DNA of 64,000 bases from JAPPHA01 sp964291635 (GCA_964291635.2 OZ219892.1:620001-684000); one strand, 5' to 3'. Counted from the stretch's first letter, positions 55,649-64,000 are shown. Notes: a model not told the origin generated them from the sequence alone. Numbers and translations: made by a program.

Positions 55649-55927
55649 TCAGACGAGGTGGCCGAAATACTTGTCCCATTCTTCCCGCGTGCTGCCCGAC
55701 AACAGGAACTCCCGTTCATCGTCAGACAGATGCGGAAACTCGTCCTTGAGAAACGGCCGCTCACCACGTGGCAAAGCCAGCCACTGTTCCAATGCGTACG
55801 GATCGAGGCAAAGGTCCATTTCGTTGAGCTTTCCGGACAGAATGGACCTTTTCCAGACCGTCACGCGTTCCTTTCCACCGCCTCGCGGTTCCGGAGCGCG
55901 GCGAAAGTGGCTGAAGGCCGCCTTCAT
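55649..55927 (-). CDS. Small acidic protein of unknown function
   Basis: A 92-aa frame. The C-terminal half is well formed: LEQWLALPRGERPFLKDEF followed by PHLSDDEREFLLSGSTREEW and DKYFGHL, a pattern also met in small phage and plasmid proteins. The N-terminal 36 residues are basic and less convincing, and an internal ATG (MDLCLDPYALEQW) preceded by GGAAAG may be the real start. It lies between the coupling protein and the class II RNR. Function unknown. Confidence 0.55.
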   Translation of the reverse strand: MKAAFSHFRRAPEPRGGGKERVTVWKRSILSGKLNEMDLCLDPYALEQWLALPRGERPFLKDEFPHLSDDEREFLLSGSTREEWDKYFGHLV

Positions 55928-56029
55928 GGCCGCGGCCAGGCGGCCTCTCAGAACACCAATAGGTCTCAGCGGTCCCTTGCCGGCGAGATAACCCGCCCCC
56001 CTCCCTGCACGGGCATTGTCTCGACCTCA

Positions 56030-56245
56030 CTACGGAATGTCAGACCGCTCCCGGCGCGGAAAAGCAACCATTTCCACGTTCGGAAAGAGATCCAGCTTGA
56101 TCGTGATCGATCTTGGCTGTCTCGCGTCCTGACCGTCCTTGTCGTTGCTGTTAAGGAATGCCACGCCACACGACTTCCAGTAGGTCTTTTCGTTGTCGCC
56201 GACCTGCTTGATACTGATCGTGTAGACATCGTTCGGATTGGACAT
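56030..56245 (-). CDS. Small protein of unknown function upstream-linked to RNR
   Basis: A 71-aa frame from ATG 56243, preceded by an AAGGAG-like site within the end of the RNR gene region. It reads MSNPNDVYTISIKQVGDNEK, TYWKSCGVAFLNSNDKDG, QPRSITIKLDLFPNVEMVAF. The alternation of strands and a short N-terminus resembles small single-domain beta proteins (DUF736-type) found on conjugative elements. It lies 22 bp after the RNR gene on the same strand and is likely co-transcribed. Confidence 0.6.
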   Translation of the reverse strand: MSNPNDVYTISIKQVGDNEKTYWKSCGVAFLNSNDKDGQDARQPRSITIKLDLFPNVEMVAFPRRERSDIP

Positions 56246-56267
56246 CGGAAACTCCTTTCGCTGATTG

Positions 56268-58556
56268 TCACTGACACTTCGAATGCCCGCAGTCGCGGCA
56301 GTCCAGGCATCCTTCCCGGCGAACAACCGCCGGACTTCCACAGGCCGGACAAGAGCCGGAGGCCGCAATCGCCCGGACCACGGGGACGCCCGGCGGATCG
56401 TCCGGCGCCCGGACATGGAACTCGCCGCCCTCGTAACCCACGGTCCTCAAGTGTTGCTCGATCACGTCTCCAAGCAACGCCAGTATCGACGGTACGTACC
56501 GGCCATTCAGCCAGGCGCCCCCGGTCGGATCGAAGACCGCACGCAACTCTTCGGCCACGAACCGCACGTCCCCGCCCCGGCGGAACACCGCCGAAATCAT
56601 CCGCGTGAGGGCCAGCGTCCACGGATAGTGCTCCATGTTCTTCGAATTGATGAAGATCTCGAACGGGATCCGCCGTCCCGTATGGAGCGCGTCGTTGATC
56701 GTTACGTAGAGAGCGTGCTCGCTTTCCGGCCACTTGATCTTGTATGTCCGGCCTTCCAGGGCCTCCGGACGCGCCAGCGGTTCCACATTGGCCGGCATGG
56801 CCGGAGAGGCCACGGTGGCAGGGACTTCAGGCTCCCCGACACTGAGCACAGATCCGGTGACCTCGTTCGGGCGCCAGGTCGTGCATCCCTTGCACCCCTG
56901 GTCCCAGGCGGACATGTACACGGCCTGAAATTCCTCGAACGCGATATCGGCAGGACAGTTGATCGTCTTGGAGATCGAACTGTCGATCCATTTCTGGGCC
57001 GCAGCCTGCATGCGAACGTGGTGCTCCGGCTTCAGCGTCTGGGCATCGACAAAGTTGTCGGGCAAGGGCTTGTCGCCATTTTTCTCGCGCCAGAGCCGGA
57101 CCGCGTAATCGACAACCTCCTCCTCGACGTGCGCGCCGTCGGACTGCAGCACCTTTCGATTGTACGAATATGCAAACACCGGCTCGATCCCGGACGAAAC
57201 GTTTCCGGCGAGCAGCGAAATCGTCCCCGTTGGGGCGATCGACGTGAGAAGGGCATTGCGGATGCCATTGGCCGCAACCGCCTCCCTGACTTCCTCGTCC
57301 ATCGACTGCATCATCGGCCCGGCCAGGAAGGCATCGCGCTGGAAAAGCGGGAAGGGGCCTTTCTCGACGGCAAGTTCCGCCGACGCCAGGTACGCCGCCC
57401 GCGCGATCCGGCCCATCCAGTGTTGGGCCAGGCTGGCAGACCCGTTGCTGCCGTACCGCTTTCCCTTCATCAGCAGGGCGTCGGCAAGACCGGTCACGCC
57501 GAGACCAATTCGTCGCTTGGCATGTGCCTCCTGCCGCTGCGCGTCGAGCGGGAACCGGGACACGTCAATCACGTTGTCCATCATGCGAACGGCGACAGCC
57601 ACCAGGCGTTCGAGTTCATTCGTGTCGATTCCAGCATTCGGCCCGAACGGATCATGAACAAGGCGGGCCAGGTTGATCGAGCCCAGGAGGCAGGCGCCGT
57701 AAGGAGGCAAGGGTTGCTCCCCGCAGGGATTGGTCGCGGAAATCGTCTCGCAATAGCGGAGATTGTTGCGCTCGTTGATCCGGTCGATGAAAATGACGCC
57801 GGGTTCGGCATACGCGAAGGTCGACTCCATGATCCGGTTCCACAGGTCCCGGGCGCGAACCGTCTTCCAGACCTTGCCGCCGAACACGAGGTCCCAGCCG
57901 CGATCGGCCTTCACCGCATCCATGAACGGATCGGTGGCAAGCACGGACAGGTTGAACATCCTCAGCCTGGCAGGGTCCGACTTGGCGGCAATGAAGTCCT
58001 CGATGTCCGGGTGGTCGCAGCGCATCGTCGCCATCATTGCGCCCCGCCGCGACCCGGCCGACATGATGGTCCGGCACATCGAATCCCAGACGTCCATGAA
58101 TGACAATGGACCTGAAGCATCGGCGCCGACACCGACAACCGGCGCACCTTTCGGCCGCAAGGTCGAGAAGTCGTACCCGATCCCGCCGCCCTGCTGCATG
58201 GTCAGGGCGGCCTCCTTCAGCTTGGAGAAGATGCCGTCCATGCTGTCGGGTATCGTTCCCATGACGAAGCAGTTGAACAGGGTAACCGAACGCCCGGTGC
58301 CGGCGCCCGCGAGGATGCGCCCCGCCGGCAGGAAGCGAAACCCGTCGAGCGCACTGTAGAATTCGCCTTCCCAGCGAACCGGGTCTGCCTCGACTTCCGC
58401 CAGCGCCCGGGCGACCCGCCGCCAGCTATCCTCGACGGTTCCATCGATCGGCGTGCCGGACGCATCCTTCAACCGGTACTTCATGTCCCAGATCCGTTCC
58501 GAAAACGGACATGTGAACGGACTTCCTGCCGGAACAATAGAGCTTTTCGGGGCCAT
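56268..58556 (-). CDS. nrdJ: Class II (adenosylcobalamin-dependent) ribonucleotide reductase
   Basis: A 762-aa reductase. Active-site features: LFNCFVMG (first redox Cys), FSTLRPKGAPV, SRRGAMMATMRCDHPDIEDFI, and NPCGEQPLPPYGACLLGSINLARLV with the thiyl-radical Cys in NPCGE. SIAPTGTISLLAGNVSSGIEP and the C-terminal zinc-finger-like CPACG, CLDCRDCGHSKC end complete it. The protein looks full length. It makes deoxyribonucleotides with coenzyme B12 and needs no small subunit. It lies inside the conjugation/pilus module, so the element may carry its own dNTP supply. Confidence 0.95.
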   Translation of the reverse strand: MAPKSSIVPAGSPFTCPFSERIWDMKYRLKDASGTPIDGTVEDSWRRVARALAEVEADPVRWEGEFYSALDGFRFLPAGRILAGAGTGRSVTLFNCFVMGTIPDSMDGIFSKLKEAALTMQQGGGIGYDFSTLRPKGAPVVGVGADASGPLSFMDVWDSMCRTIMSAGSRRGAMMATMRCDHPDIEDFIAAKSDPARLRMFNLSVLATDPFMDAVKADRGWDLVFGGKVWKTVRARDLWNRIMESTFAYAEPGVIFIDRINERNNLRYCETISATNPCGEQPLPPYGACLLGSINLARLVHDPFGPNAGIDTNELERLVAVAVRMMDNVIDVSRFPLDAQRQEAHAKRRIGLGVTGLADALLMKGKRYGSNGSASLAQHWMGRIARAAYLASAELAVEKGPFPLFQRDAFLAGPMMQSMDEEVREAVAANGIRNALLTSIAPTGTISLLAGNVSSGIEPVFAYSYNRKVLQSDGAHVEEEVVDYAVRLWREKNGDKPLPDNFVDAQTLKPEHHVRMQAAAQKWIDSSISKTINCPADIAFEEFQAVYMSAWDQGCKGCTTWRPNEVTGSVLSVGEPEVPATVASPAMPANVEPLARPEALEGRTYKIKWPESEHALYVTINDALHTGRRIPFEIFINSKNMEHYPWTLALTRMISAVFRRGGDVRFVAEELRAVFDPTGGAWLNGRYVPSILALLGDVIEQHLRTVGYEGGEFHVRAPDDPPGVPVVRAIAASGSCPACGSPAVVRREGCLDCRDCGHSKCQ

Positions 58557-58574
58557 CGGTGATCCTCCCCGTGG

Positions 58575-58787
58575 TCAGACTGCGGTCAGTGCGTCGGGAT
58601 CCAGGGAAGCCAGACCGACAATGAAGATGACGGCGCCCGCCAGGCCGATCAAAAGAGCCAACCTGCGGAAATCGCTGTTGCGGTGAGCGCCAGCACCGAA
58701 CCCAAAGAGGAAAACGGCCAATCCGAACGCAGCTGTCCAGAGTGGCAATACTGCAGGATCAGATCCGTTCATTACGTTCTCGTCCAT
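58575..58787 (-). CDS. Small membrane protein, unknown
   Basis: A 70-aa protein with two hydrophobic helices (LPLWTAAFGLAVFLFGFGAG and LALLIGLAGAVIFIVGLASL). It overlaps the end of the Sel1 gene by 29 bp and lies 18 bp before the RNR gene. A pilus- or transfer-associated inner-membrane protein is possible; no family recognised. Confidence 0.65.
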   Translation of the reverse strand: MDENVMNGSDPAVLPLWTAAFGLAVFLFGFGAGAHRNSDFRRLALLIGLAGAVIFIVGLASLDPDALTAV

Positions 58788-59310
58788 TGCACGTACCTGA
58801 AGGTGGCTGCCCCTTCTTCACGGCTGCGGCCACCGCCTTCAGGTCAAGCAGTGCCTGTTGATGCCCCCGGACGGCAGCCAGCAGAAACCACTTCATGGCC
58901 TCGCGGGAATCTCGCGGAACGTCTGTGCCGCTCGCATACATCGTGCCGAGCGAAAACTGTGCCGGGGCGTAACCCCATTCCGCGGAAAGCCGGAACCAGC
59001 GGGCTCCCTGCTTGGGATCTTCTTCGACGCCATCGCCCATGCAATGCATGCAGCCGAGAATGTAGGCAGCCCGGGGTTCTTCCTGATCGGCCGCCATGTA
59101 ATATTGAATCAGCGCTGCGCCCGGATCTTCCTCGACCCCTTCGCCGTTGTGGCACATGGATCCGAGCATGAATTGCGCAGGAGCGAACCCGCGCTGCGCC
59201 AGGCGCCGAAAGATGCCAAGGGCGCCGACGTAGTTGCCCGCAACATGGGTCGCCACGCCGCGGCGGTACTCACGGCGAAGGTCGCAGCACGGCAGCGGAG
59301 CGGTCATCAA
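58759..59310 (-). CDS. Sel1-like repeat protein
   Basis: A 183-aa protein with three to four Sel1-type repeats (pattern A-x2-LGxMYxxGxGVxxDxxxAxxWxxxAAxxG): APAQFMLGSMCHNGEGVEED, AAYILGCMHCMGDGVEEDPK, APAQFSLGTMYASGTDVPRD and a closing EAMKWFLLAA. Such repeats form a superhelix for protein contacts. No signal peptide. It overlaps the prepilin peptidase end by 4 bp, so it is part of the pilus operon. Confidence 0.88.
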   Translation of the reverse strand: MMTAPLPCCDLRREYRRGVATHVAGNYVGALGIFRRLAQRGFAPAQFMLGSMCHNGEGVEEDPGAALIQYYMAADQEEPRAAYILGCMHCMGDGVEEDPKQGARWFRLSAEWGYAPAQFSLGTMYASGTDVPRDSREAMKWFLLAAVRGHQQALLDLKAVAAAVKKGQPPSGTCNGRERNERI

Positions 59311-59762
59311 AAACCTCCTGGCATCGCGCCGCGTGCAAAAAACGCTGTCACCGCTGCGAGCAGGGCAGGGGGCGCCAGGGGAAACCGGGATCGGAACAGA
59401 CGCCGGCGGCGCGCACGCGAATAGACGACAGCCGCGAAAAGGCCTGCGGGCACAAGAACGGCACCGAAGACGAGAAGGTGGTCAATCGCCAGGAAGAAAC
59501 AGACGGCCAGGAGCGGCCAGTCACCGTCGCCAGGCTTGCGCAGGAGGCCGATGCGAACCGCGAGTGCCACGATCCCGATCACCGCCACGGCCATCGCGGC
59601 GACCAATCCTGTCCTGACCAGGCCATCCTCGGCCACGCGTAGCCAGGCGCAGGCGACGGCGACACAGGCGAGGGTCTCGTACTCAATCTGCCAGCGTCGG
59701 CAATCGACCCAGGCGACACGGAGCGTCGCCACGATCAAGGCCGCACAAGCCGCCAACGTCAT
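59307..59762 (-). CDS. Type IV prepilin peptidase (A24 family, short form)
   Basis: A 151-aa membrane peptidase from ATG 59760-59762. The first catalytic Asp is in AWVDCRRWQIEYETL (family D-x4-xIP-type region) and the second in RKPGDGDWPLLAV (family GxGD). It has about five hydrophobic helices and lacks the N-terminal methylase domain of PilD, like CpaA/TadV proteins. It would cleave the leaders of the three pilin-like proteins encoded just upstream. Confidence 0.82.
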   Translation of the reverse strand: MTLAACAALIVATLRVAWVDCRRWQIEYETLACVAVACAWLRVAEDGLVRTGLVAAMAVAVIGIVALAVRIGLLRKPGDGDWPLLAVCFFLAIDHLLVFGAVLVPAGLFAAVVYSRARRRRLFRSRFPLAPPALLAAVTAFFARGAMPGGF

Positions 59763-60082
59763 GGTGCAGACCCCGGCCGGAACGTGCCGGTCAGCTGGTT
59801 GCACCACAATTCGGGCAGCGCCAGCACGCACTGCGACATGGGGGGCCGCGCGAGAAACGCTGCCTGGGGATCGCGCTGCGCCAGCGCCAGCAGCTCCGCC
59901 TGGATCCCGAGGATCGCGTCGAGCAGGGAAACGCGCTCTTCCAGGATCACGGCCAGCTCGTCCACGGTCCGCGGAGCCGCGCCATCGCCCTCCGGGGCGC
60001 CGCCTTCGGTTGCGCCGGTTTCGGCCAGTGCCGCGGCCCCGACCGACAGCGAAAAACCGACAAGTATCAGCATCCGGTGCAT
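59759..60082 (-). CDS. Small periplasmic protein of the pilus operon
   Basis: A 107-aa protein with a signal peptide (MHRMLILVGFSLSVGAAALA). The mature part has a helical segment VDELAVILEERVSLLDAILG and two Cys residues (MSQCVLALPELWCNQ). It overlaps the prepilin peptidase start by 4 bp and the upstream pilin gene end by 16 bp. No family recognised; possibly a periplasmic assembly factor. Confidence 0.6.
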   Translation of the reverse strand: MHRMLILVGFSLSVGAAALAETGATEGGAPEGDGAAPRTVDELAVILEERVSLLDAILGIQAELLALAQRDPQAAFLARPPMSQCVLALPELWCNQLTGTFRPGSAP

Positions 60083-61152
60083 GACGTCGTCGCCAGGGTG
60101 TCCGTGATGATCGAATCGGCCGTCAGCCCGTTCGACAGGTTCAGGTGGTCGAGGGAGACATCCTCGAGAGTCAGGCTGCCGACTGTCAGCCTGGCACCGA
60201 CCGTCATCGTCGTGATGTCGGCCTCCGTTGCCACGGTCAGCGTATCGACCGCGGCGGTCCCGGCCGAAACCGAGGGCGCGCTCAGTGCGTTGGCCACGAT
60301 GGAAGGAGCGGTCAGCGCATCGATATTCGCGGTTGCCGCACTCAGTGTACCCTGGACCGTCAGTTCGTTGGCGATGGTGGCCGTATCAACCGTCAGCTCT
60401 CCCCCGACGGTCAGCTCTCCCCCGATCGCGACGTCCGCCGCTTCGACCCGCCCGGCATCGACAATGTCGTTTCCGTTCATGTCGAGCGGCGCTTCGAGCC
60501 GGTTGAGCTCGGGCCGGCCAGGAACGGCGACCCGGTGCAAATACGGCGACACGTGGATCTGGTCGGATACCTGCCGGATCGCGCCGAGTTCGCCCGAAAA
60601 GTCATCACCCGTCTCCGCGATAATGTCGGTGAGATCATAGGTGAAATCCCATCCGCGAAGATCGGTGACCGCATGGGCGTCCACCCGGCCCACGAGCTGG
60701 GCGCCACCGTCCGGACGAGGGACATGGGAGACACTCCCGTCGCCTGGGCTCTCGGTCAGCAACACGACATAGAGATTCCCCGCAGCGGGCGCATGGAGGA
60801 ACACCCGGACCGACTGCCTCAGCGCTGTCGCGGGCACGCTGTCCTGGGAGACGTCGCCCGCCGCGATCAGGGCGGCCCAACCCTGTTCCTCCGTATTGTT
60901 GGCGAGGGCGTCCACCTGTGGCTGGAGCGTCGTGAATTCAACCGCAGCCCAGGCTTCGACGTCATCCGCGAGGCGGGACAGCTGCCCGGCCGTCAGTGCC
61001 ACTGCGTGCCGCTCGATGAGGTCGGTGCCAAATCGCACTGCCCCGTCGATCACCACGACCATGATGACCATGGCGAGCGTCATGTCGGCGAGGCTTGCGC
61101 CCTTCCTCCTCCGCCAGAGGCGCCGCGATTTCAAGGCGTGCAGCCAACGCAT
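60067..61152 (-). CDS. PilV-like minor pilin with repetitive tail
   Basis: A 361-aa protein. The prepilin leader is basic and ends RRRKG, cleavage expected before ASLADMTLAMVIMVVVIDGA, with Asp at mature position 5 where most pilins have Glu. After a globular middle, residues about 225-350 form short beta repeats (GGELTVGGELTVDTATIANE and similar), typical of tip or adhesin domains. It ends SCTGC. In R64-type thin pili, PilV decides recipient specificity; no shufflon recombinase or inverted tail cassettes are seen here. Confidence 0.72.
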   Translation of the reverse strand: MRWLHALKSRRLWRRRKGASLADMTLAMVIMVVVIDGAVRFGTDLIERHAVALTAGQLSRLADDVEAWAAVEFTTLQPQVDALANNTEEQGWAALIAAGDVSQDSVPATALRQSVRVFLHAPAAGNLYVVLLTESPGDGSVSHVPRPDGGAQLVGRVDAHAVTDLRGWDFTYDLTDIIAETGDDFSGELGAIRQVSDQIHVSPYLHRVAVPGRPELNRLEAPLDMNGNDIVDAGRVEAADVAIGGELTVGGELTVDTATIANELTVQGTLSAATANIDALTAPSIVANALSAPSVSAGTAAVDTLTVATEADITTMTVGARLTVGSLTLEDVSLDHLNLSNGLTADSIITDTLATTSCTGC

Positions 61153-62066
61153 GAGTAATTCACCTTCAGGAATGTCGTGGTCGTGGTCCGCGCCCTCACG
61201 GAGCCGACAGTGACGGCTTCGATGGCGGCGGCTGCCAGGTCCAGGGCCACGGCCGGCGATCGTGCCAGTGCACCGGCTTCGGCTGGCGCCGGGGCCGGTA
61301 CCGTCACCTGGTTGGCATTGAGCCGCGCCGACACGGCCAGCGCGCCGGTCGTGAGTGTCCCGAGACGAATGGCGTCCTGTCCGGCGGGCGGTGGCGTGAT
61401 CGTCAGCGTGACAGCGTTCGGAACGCCCATTGCGCTTCCGGACCTCAACCGCGGTGCGGTGACAGAGGCGCCAACGGTGAGGGTGGAAACGGTCGCCCCG
61501 CTGTCCTCCCCGGCGACGGGGGAGGTTACGGTCAGCGTATCGGCTTCAGCGCGGTTCCATGCACCTTCCGCTGCCTCGATCCTGCCTGCCGAGCGAATGC
61601 CTGCCGACTCGAGAGGCACCTGCATCGAGGGCGCAGCCCGGCGAACACGCTCGGGATACGGCAAGGGGATTTCGTCCAGTCCGAGCTCGAGGGGCATCGT
61701 CACCCTGTCCCGGCCCAGCCATTCGCCGATCCGGTTGCCGAGCACGGTTCCGGCAACAGCTGACATTTCCGGCCAGGCGAACAGCATGCGGTCGACACCA
61801 CCCGGCACGACGACATAGGTGTAATCGAGATTCCGCCGTTCCGGCAGATGGGGCAATGCCCCCGCTGCAACCGGATCCCTGCCCGTGAAGAGAGCGGCCT
61901 CGGAAACACCGCGCACGAAAGCAAAGGCCGCCGCGGCTTCTGCTTCCGCCCGGCCGCGCTCAAGGGATACGGCCAGGCGATCCATGGCGACCGCAACGAC
62001 GAGAAGGGCTATCACCATCGTGAGCAGGGCAAAGCCCCGCCGCCGCCGCCGTTGCCACACGATCAT
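61131..62066 (-). CDS. Second PilV-like minor pilin
   Basis: A 311-aa protein with basic leader RRRRRG, then FALLTMVIALLVVAVAMDRLA (no acidic residue at mature position 5). A repetitive Ala/Thr/Val tail from about 180 ends YSCVGCTP, like the TSCTGC end of the neighbouring pilin. The shared C-terminal CxGC/CxxC end suggests a disulfide cap. It overlaps the next gene by 22 bp. Confidence 0.68.
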   Translation of the reverse strand: MIVWQRRRRRGFALLTMVIALLVVAVAMDRLAVSLERGRAEAEAAAAFAFVRGVSEAALFTGRDPVAAGALPHLPERRNLDYTYVVVPGGVDRMLFAWPEMSAVAGTVLGNRIGEWLGRDRVTMPLELGLDEIPLPYPERVRRAAPSMQVPLESAGIRSAGRIEAAEGAWNRAEADTLTVTSPVAGEDSGATVSTLTVGASVTAPRLRSGSAMGVPNAVTLTITPPPAGQDAIRLGTLTTGALAVSARLNANQVTVPAPAPAEAGALARSPAVALDLAAAAIEAVTVGSVRARTTTTTFLKVNYSCVGCTP

Positions 62067-62076
62067 CGCCCGGGCC

Positions 62077-62628
62077 TCAGCGGAACGTCAGGGCGACGTC
62101 ATCGCCATCGTCACATGCAGTCGCGATGGCGGCGACGGTCGCCGGCATGTCGAGATCCGTGCTGTCAATCTCGATTTCTGCAAGAGACGACTCCTCGGGA
62201 TCCTGGTCCGCATAGTTCGATACCAGGTCGATGCAGTTCGCCTCGGACATATCCACGACCGTGATGACAAAGGTGTTCCCGGCCCCGACCACGGTCACGT
62301 TATCGTCGAAAGGCGTGTTGATCGTGACTGTATTGTTGTTCACCCGCCGTCCTCTCGAGGGAACCATCTTGGCGGCTTCAAGCGTGGGGATCAGGTTGGC
62401 CGTGCCGTATGTGGCGCCACCGCGATGCAGGTCGGAGACGCCCGCAAAGATCTCGTTGACGAGTTGGGCGGTCTGCAACCGCTTCTGCCGGTTGTCGACA
62501 TTGTTGTACGCGAGAACCGCACCGGCCACGACGACCGCGACGAGCGTCAGGTAGAGGAGGAAGTCGACGAGGCTGGCGCCGCGGCGGCGCACCCACCGCC
62601 GCTGCCACCTTTCGATTGAGACACTCAT
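62077..62628 (-). CDS. PilS-like major type IV pilin
   Basis: A 183-aa protein from ATG 62626-62628. The leader ends RRRG with cleavage expected before ASLVDFLLYLTLVAVVVAGA, again with Asp at mature position 5. The globular part has NTVTINTPFDDNVTVVGAGN and two distant Cys (EANCIDL, ATACDDG) likely forming the D-loop disulfide. Size, order (major pilin between the GspF-like gene and minor pilins) and motif suggest the shaft pilin of a conjugative thin pilus. Confidence 0.75.
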   Translation of the reverse strand: MSVSIERWQRRWVRRRGASLVDFLLYLTLVAVVVAGAVLAYNNVDNRQKRLQTAQLVNEIFAGVSDLHRGGATYGTANLIPTLEAAKMVPSRGRRVNNNTVTINTPFDDNVTVVGAGNTFVITVVDMSEANCIDLVSNYADQDPEESSLAEIEIDSTDLDMPATVAAIATACDDGDDVALTFR

Positions 62629-62645
62629 GTTCGTCCTTTCGGGAT

Positions 62646-63662
62646 TCACTGAACGAGAGTCGTGATGTTGACCATCACGAATGCGGCTGAGCCGATGATG
62701 GCCGCGGCCAGGACCATCAGGACGAGACGCAACACCTGCACCATGGCCTCGACACGCTCCTGCAGCCGCTCGAGCCAGGAATTCGCGTACCGGGCGTAGC
62801 GGGGCACCCAGCCGGCCTGCCCGGCATACGCACGCAGCACCGCGTTCAATTCGGGATCGGGAAAACCATGTCCGGCGCTCAACGCGGCATTTCCGATGTT
62901 GGTCCGATCGGCGAACTCCGCGATCGCCATGATCCGGGACCGGGAATAGGGCGGGAGGCCCGCGGCGAGGTTCACCAGGAACGCCCGGTTGATCTCGTGC
63001 CCGACGCGGGCGTTTTCCAGGAGCACGAAGGCGAACGTCGCGCCCATGCGGAGGCGATAGAGCGAGAAGGGGGGAACCTTGTCGAGCCACTCGCGACCCC
63101 AGCCGGCGTGAAACCGCTCGATCGAGAGATAGGCGGCAACCAGCAGCGCGAGCGCCGCGGCAACGAAAATCGCGTTGTCCGCAACACCGATGGCCAGACC
63201 GGCCACCAGTTGGGAGGAGACGGGCCACTCGCGGATCGGCGCCAGGGTCTGGATCGTCGGAAAGAGGTGGCTGCCCAGCGCGTAGAGAAGCACGAAGATC
63301 AGGAAGAACAGGAACACGGGCCACATCAGCGCCTGGCGGATGGCCCTGGCGATGCGCTCGTCGACCTGGGTCAGGGTCGCTGCGGCCCGCAGGATACTGG
63401 CGTCCGAAGCCTGGCCGAAGCGGCGAAACAGCATGGCCTCCGCCTCCGGAACGTAGTCCGCCACGGTTGCGGCGAACCGGTCGGTCCTGAGGGATTGCCG
63501 AAGGTTTCCGAGAATGGCCTGCAGGGTCGTTCTCCCCCGTCCCTGGATCTCGGCGGCCAGGGGCAGTGCCCGGTTCAGTTCCATGCCGCTGTCCAGGAGG
63601 TCGGCGAGCACGGTCCAGGTCCGGGCACGCACGGACCGCCGGAATGCAATCCGGTTGACCAT
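62646..63662 (-). CDS. GspF/PilR-type inner-membrane pilus assembly protein
   Basis: A 338-aa protein from ATG 63660-63662; the open frame further upstream overlaps the previous gene and is rejected. Two cytoplasmic four-helix GspF domains alternate with membrane helices (ALMWPVFLFFLIFVLLYALG, NAIFVAAALALLVAAYLSIE, VLRLVLMVLAAAIIGSAAFV). It would anchor the assembly ATPase. The gap to the ATPase tail is 4 bp. Confidence 0.85.
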   Translation of the reverse strand: MVNRIAFRRSVRARTWTVLADLLDSGMELNRALPLAAEIQGRGRTTLQAILGNLRQSLRTDRFAATVADYVPEAEAMLFRRFGQASDASILRAAATLTQVDERIARAIRQALMWPVFLFFLIFVLLYALGSHLFPTIQTLAPIREWPVSSQLVAGLAIGVADNAIFVAAALALLVAAYLSIERFHAGWGREWLDKVPPFSLYRLRMGATFAFVLLENARVGHEINRAFLVNLAAGLPPYSRSRIMAIAEFADRTNIGNAALSAGHGFPDPELNAVLRAYAGQAGWVPRYARYANSWLERLQERVEAMVQVLRLVLMVLAAAIIGSAAFVMVNITTLVQ

Positions 63663-63666
63663 CTTC

Positions 63667-64000
63667 TCAAGCAGCGCCAGCAAGGCCCGCAATCCAGTTC
63701 CGGTACCGGTCGAGCATGCCCTCGTCCACTCTCGCCACGTGGGCGCCCTTCTTGCGGGCGTCGGGCGGCGCGACGAGGCCGGCATTGGCCAGGAGATTGA
63801 TTTTCCGCGACAGGGTGATGCCTGCGAGGCCGCCGCCATCCAACGGAGACGTCCAGTGACGCCACGCCGCGATCGCGTCGTTCCTGCGGACACAGTCGAG
63901 ATAGCCTTCGTCAGGAACGATGGTCTCACCAACGGCGATCAATCGCCGGTATCCCGCCCAGGCCTGTGCCGCTGCGCTGTCGCCCCGTCCGCCAACGCAT
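63667..64000 (-). CDS. C-terminal part of a pilus-operon protein, probably the assembly ATPase
   Basis: Open frame of 110 codons running in from the right edge and ending at 63667. It reads AWAGYRRLIAVGETIVPDEG, then YLDCVRRNDAIAAWRHW, ITLSRKINLLANAGLVAPPD. Position directly before the GspF-like gene and the helical C-terminal character fit the end of a PilQ/PilB-type ATPase, but the nucleotide-binding core lies outside the window, so the assignment is contextual. Confidence 0.5.
   Translation of the reverse strand, partial: CVGGRGDSAAAQAWAGYRRLIAVGETIVPDEGYLDCVRRNDAIAAWRHWTSPLDGGGLAGITLSRKINLLANAGLVAPPDARKKGAHVARVDEGMLDRYRNWIAGLAGAA

Noticed and set aside
60067..62066. Shufflon (invertible PilV tail cassettes)
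   Set aside because: The two PilV-like genes have different N-termini, no inverted 19-bp sfx-like repeats were seen and no Rci recombinase gene lies in the window.

Overview
The window reads as a high-GC alphaproteobacterial genome fragment, probably Rhodospirillales-like. The evidence is codon use, TRAP/ABC-rich catabolic loci, HyuA/HyuB, a GlxA-type regulator, class II ribonucleotide reductase and an R64-like type IV pilus/conjugation module. No rRNA or tRNA gene was recognised. Assignments come from reading translated proteins and motifs by eye; no database search was run.

Left part (1-20.6 kb) is dense catabolism of small nitrogen compounds. It holds a polar amino-acid ABC transporter (1-2211, minus), then a plus-strand operon of two flavoproteins and HyuA/HyuB (3147-9563). 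Convergent to it is a minus-strand operon (14843 to 9683) of an ABM-like protein, a GlxA/AraC regulator, both subunits of an N,N-dimethylformamidase-like enzyme and a creatinase-like M24 protein. After an aminotransferase relic come a TRAP transporter, a DinB protein and a 2-hydroxyacid dehydrogenase (16110-20618).

The middle-left part (20.6-29.2 kb) is an island of broken mobile and defence-type genes. It contains duplicated segments that differ by indels, a transposase relic, PrlF with a beheaded YhaV, a tyrosine integrase, a Uma2 nuclease, a truncated ISKra4 transposase, a VapBC-like pair and two integrase tails. Both tails begin at the same 20-bp perfect palindrome.

A second catabolic locus (29.2-44.9 kb) has a double LysR regulator, a decayed IS607-type element, UbiX/UbiD, an M20 N-carbamoyl hydrolase and a cyclic amidohydrolase on the minus strand. 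Facing it are a Liv-type ABC transporter, a 2-oxoglutarate dioxygenase and a TIM-barrel protein on the plus strand. Together they suggest import and opening of a carboxylated N-heterocycle. The binding-protein gene is split by an exact 113-bp tandem duplication.

The right part (44.9-64 kb) starts with two convergent Rpn nuclease genes (one deleted internally) and a lipoprotein. It then runs into a minus-strand conjugation module: TraF-like peptidase, coiled-coil repeat protein, primase, VirD4-type coupling protein, class II RNR, Sel1 protein, prepilin peptidase, three pilin-like proteins, a GspF-like protein and the tail of a probable ATPase. Pieces of a MobF relaxase helicase are fused to the coupling protein and to the primase, with one frameshift between them.
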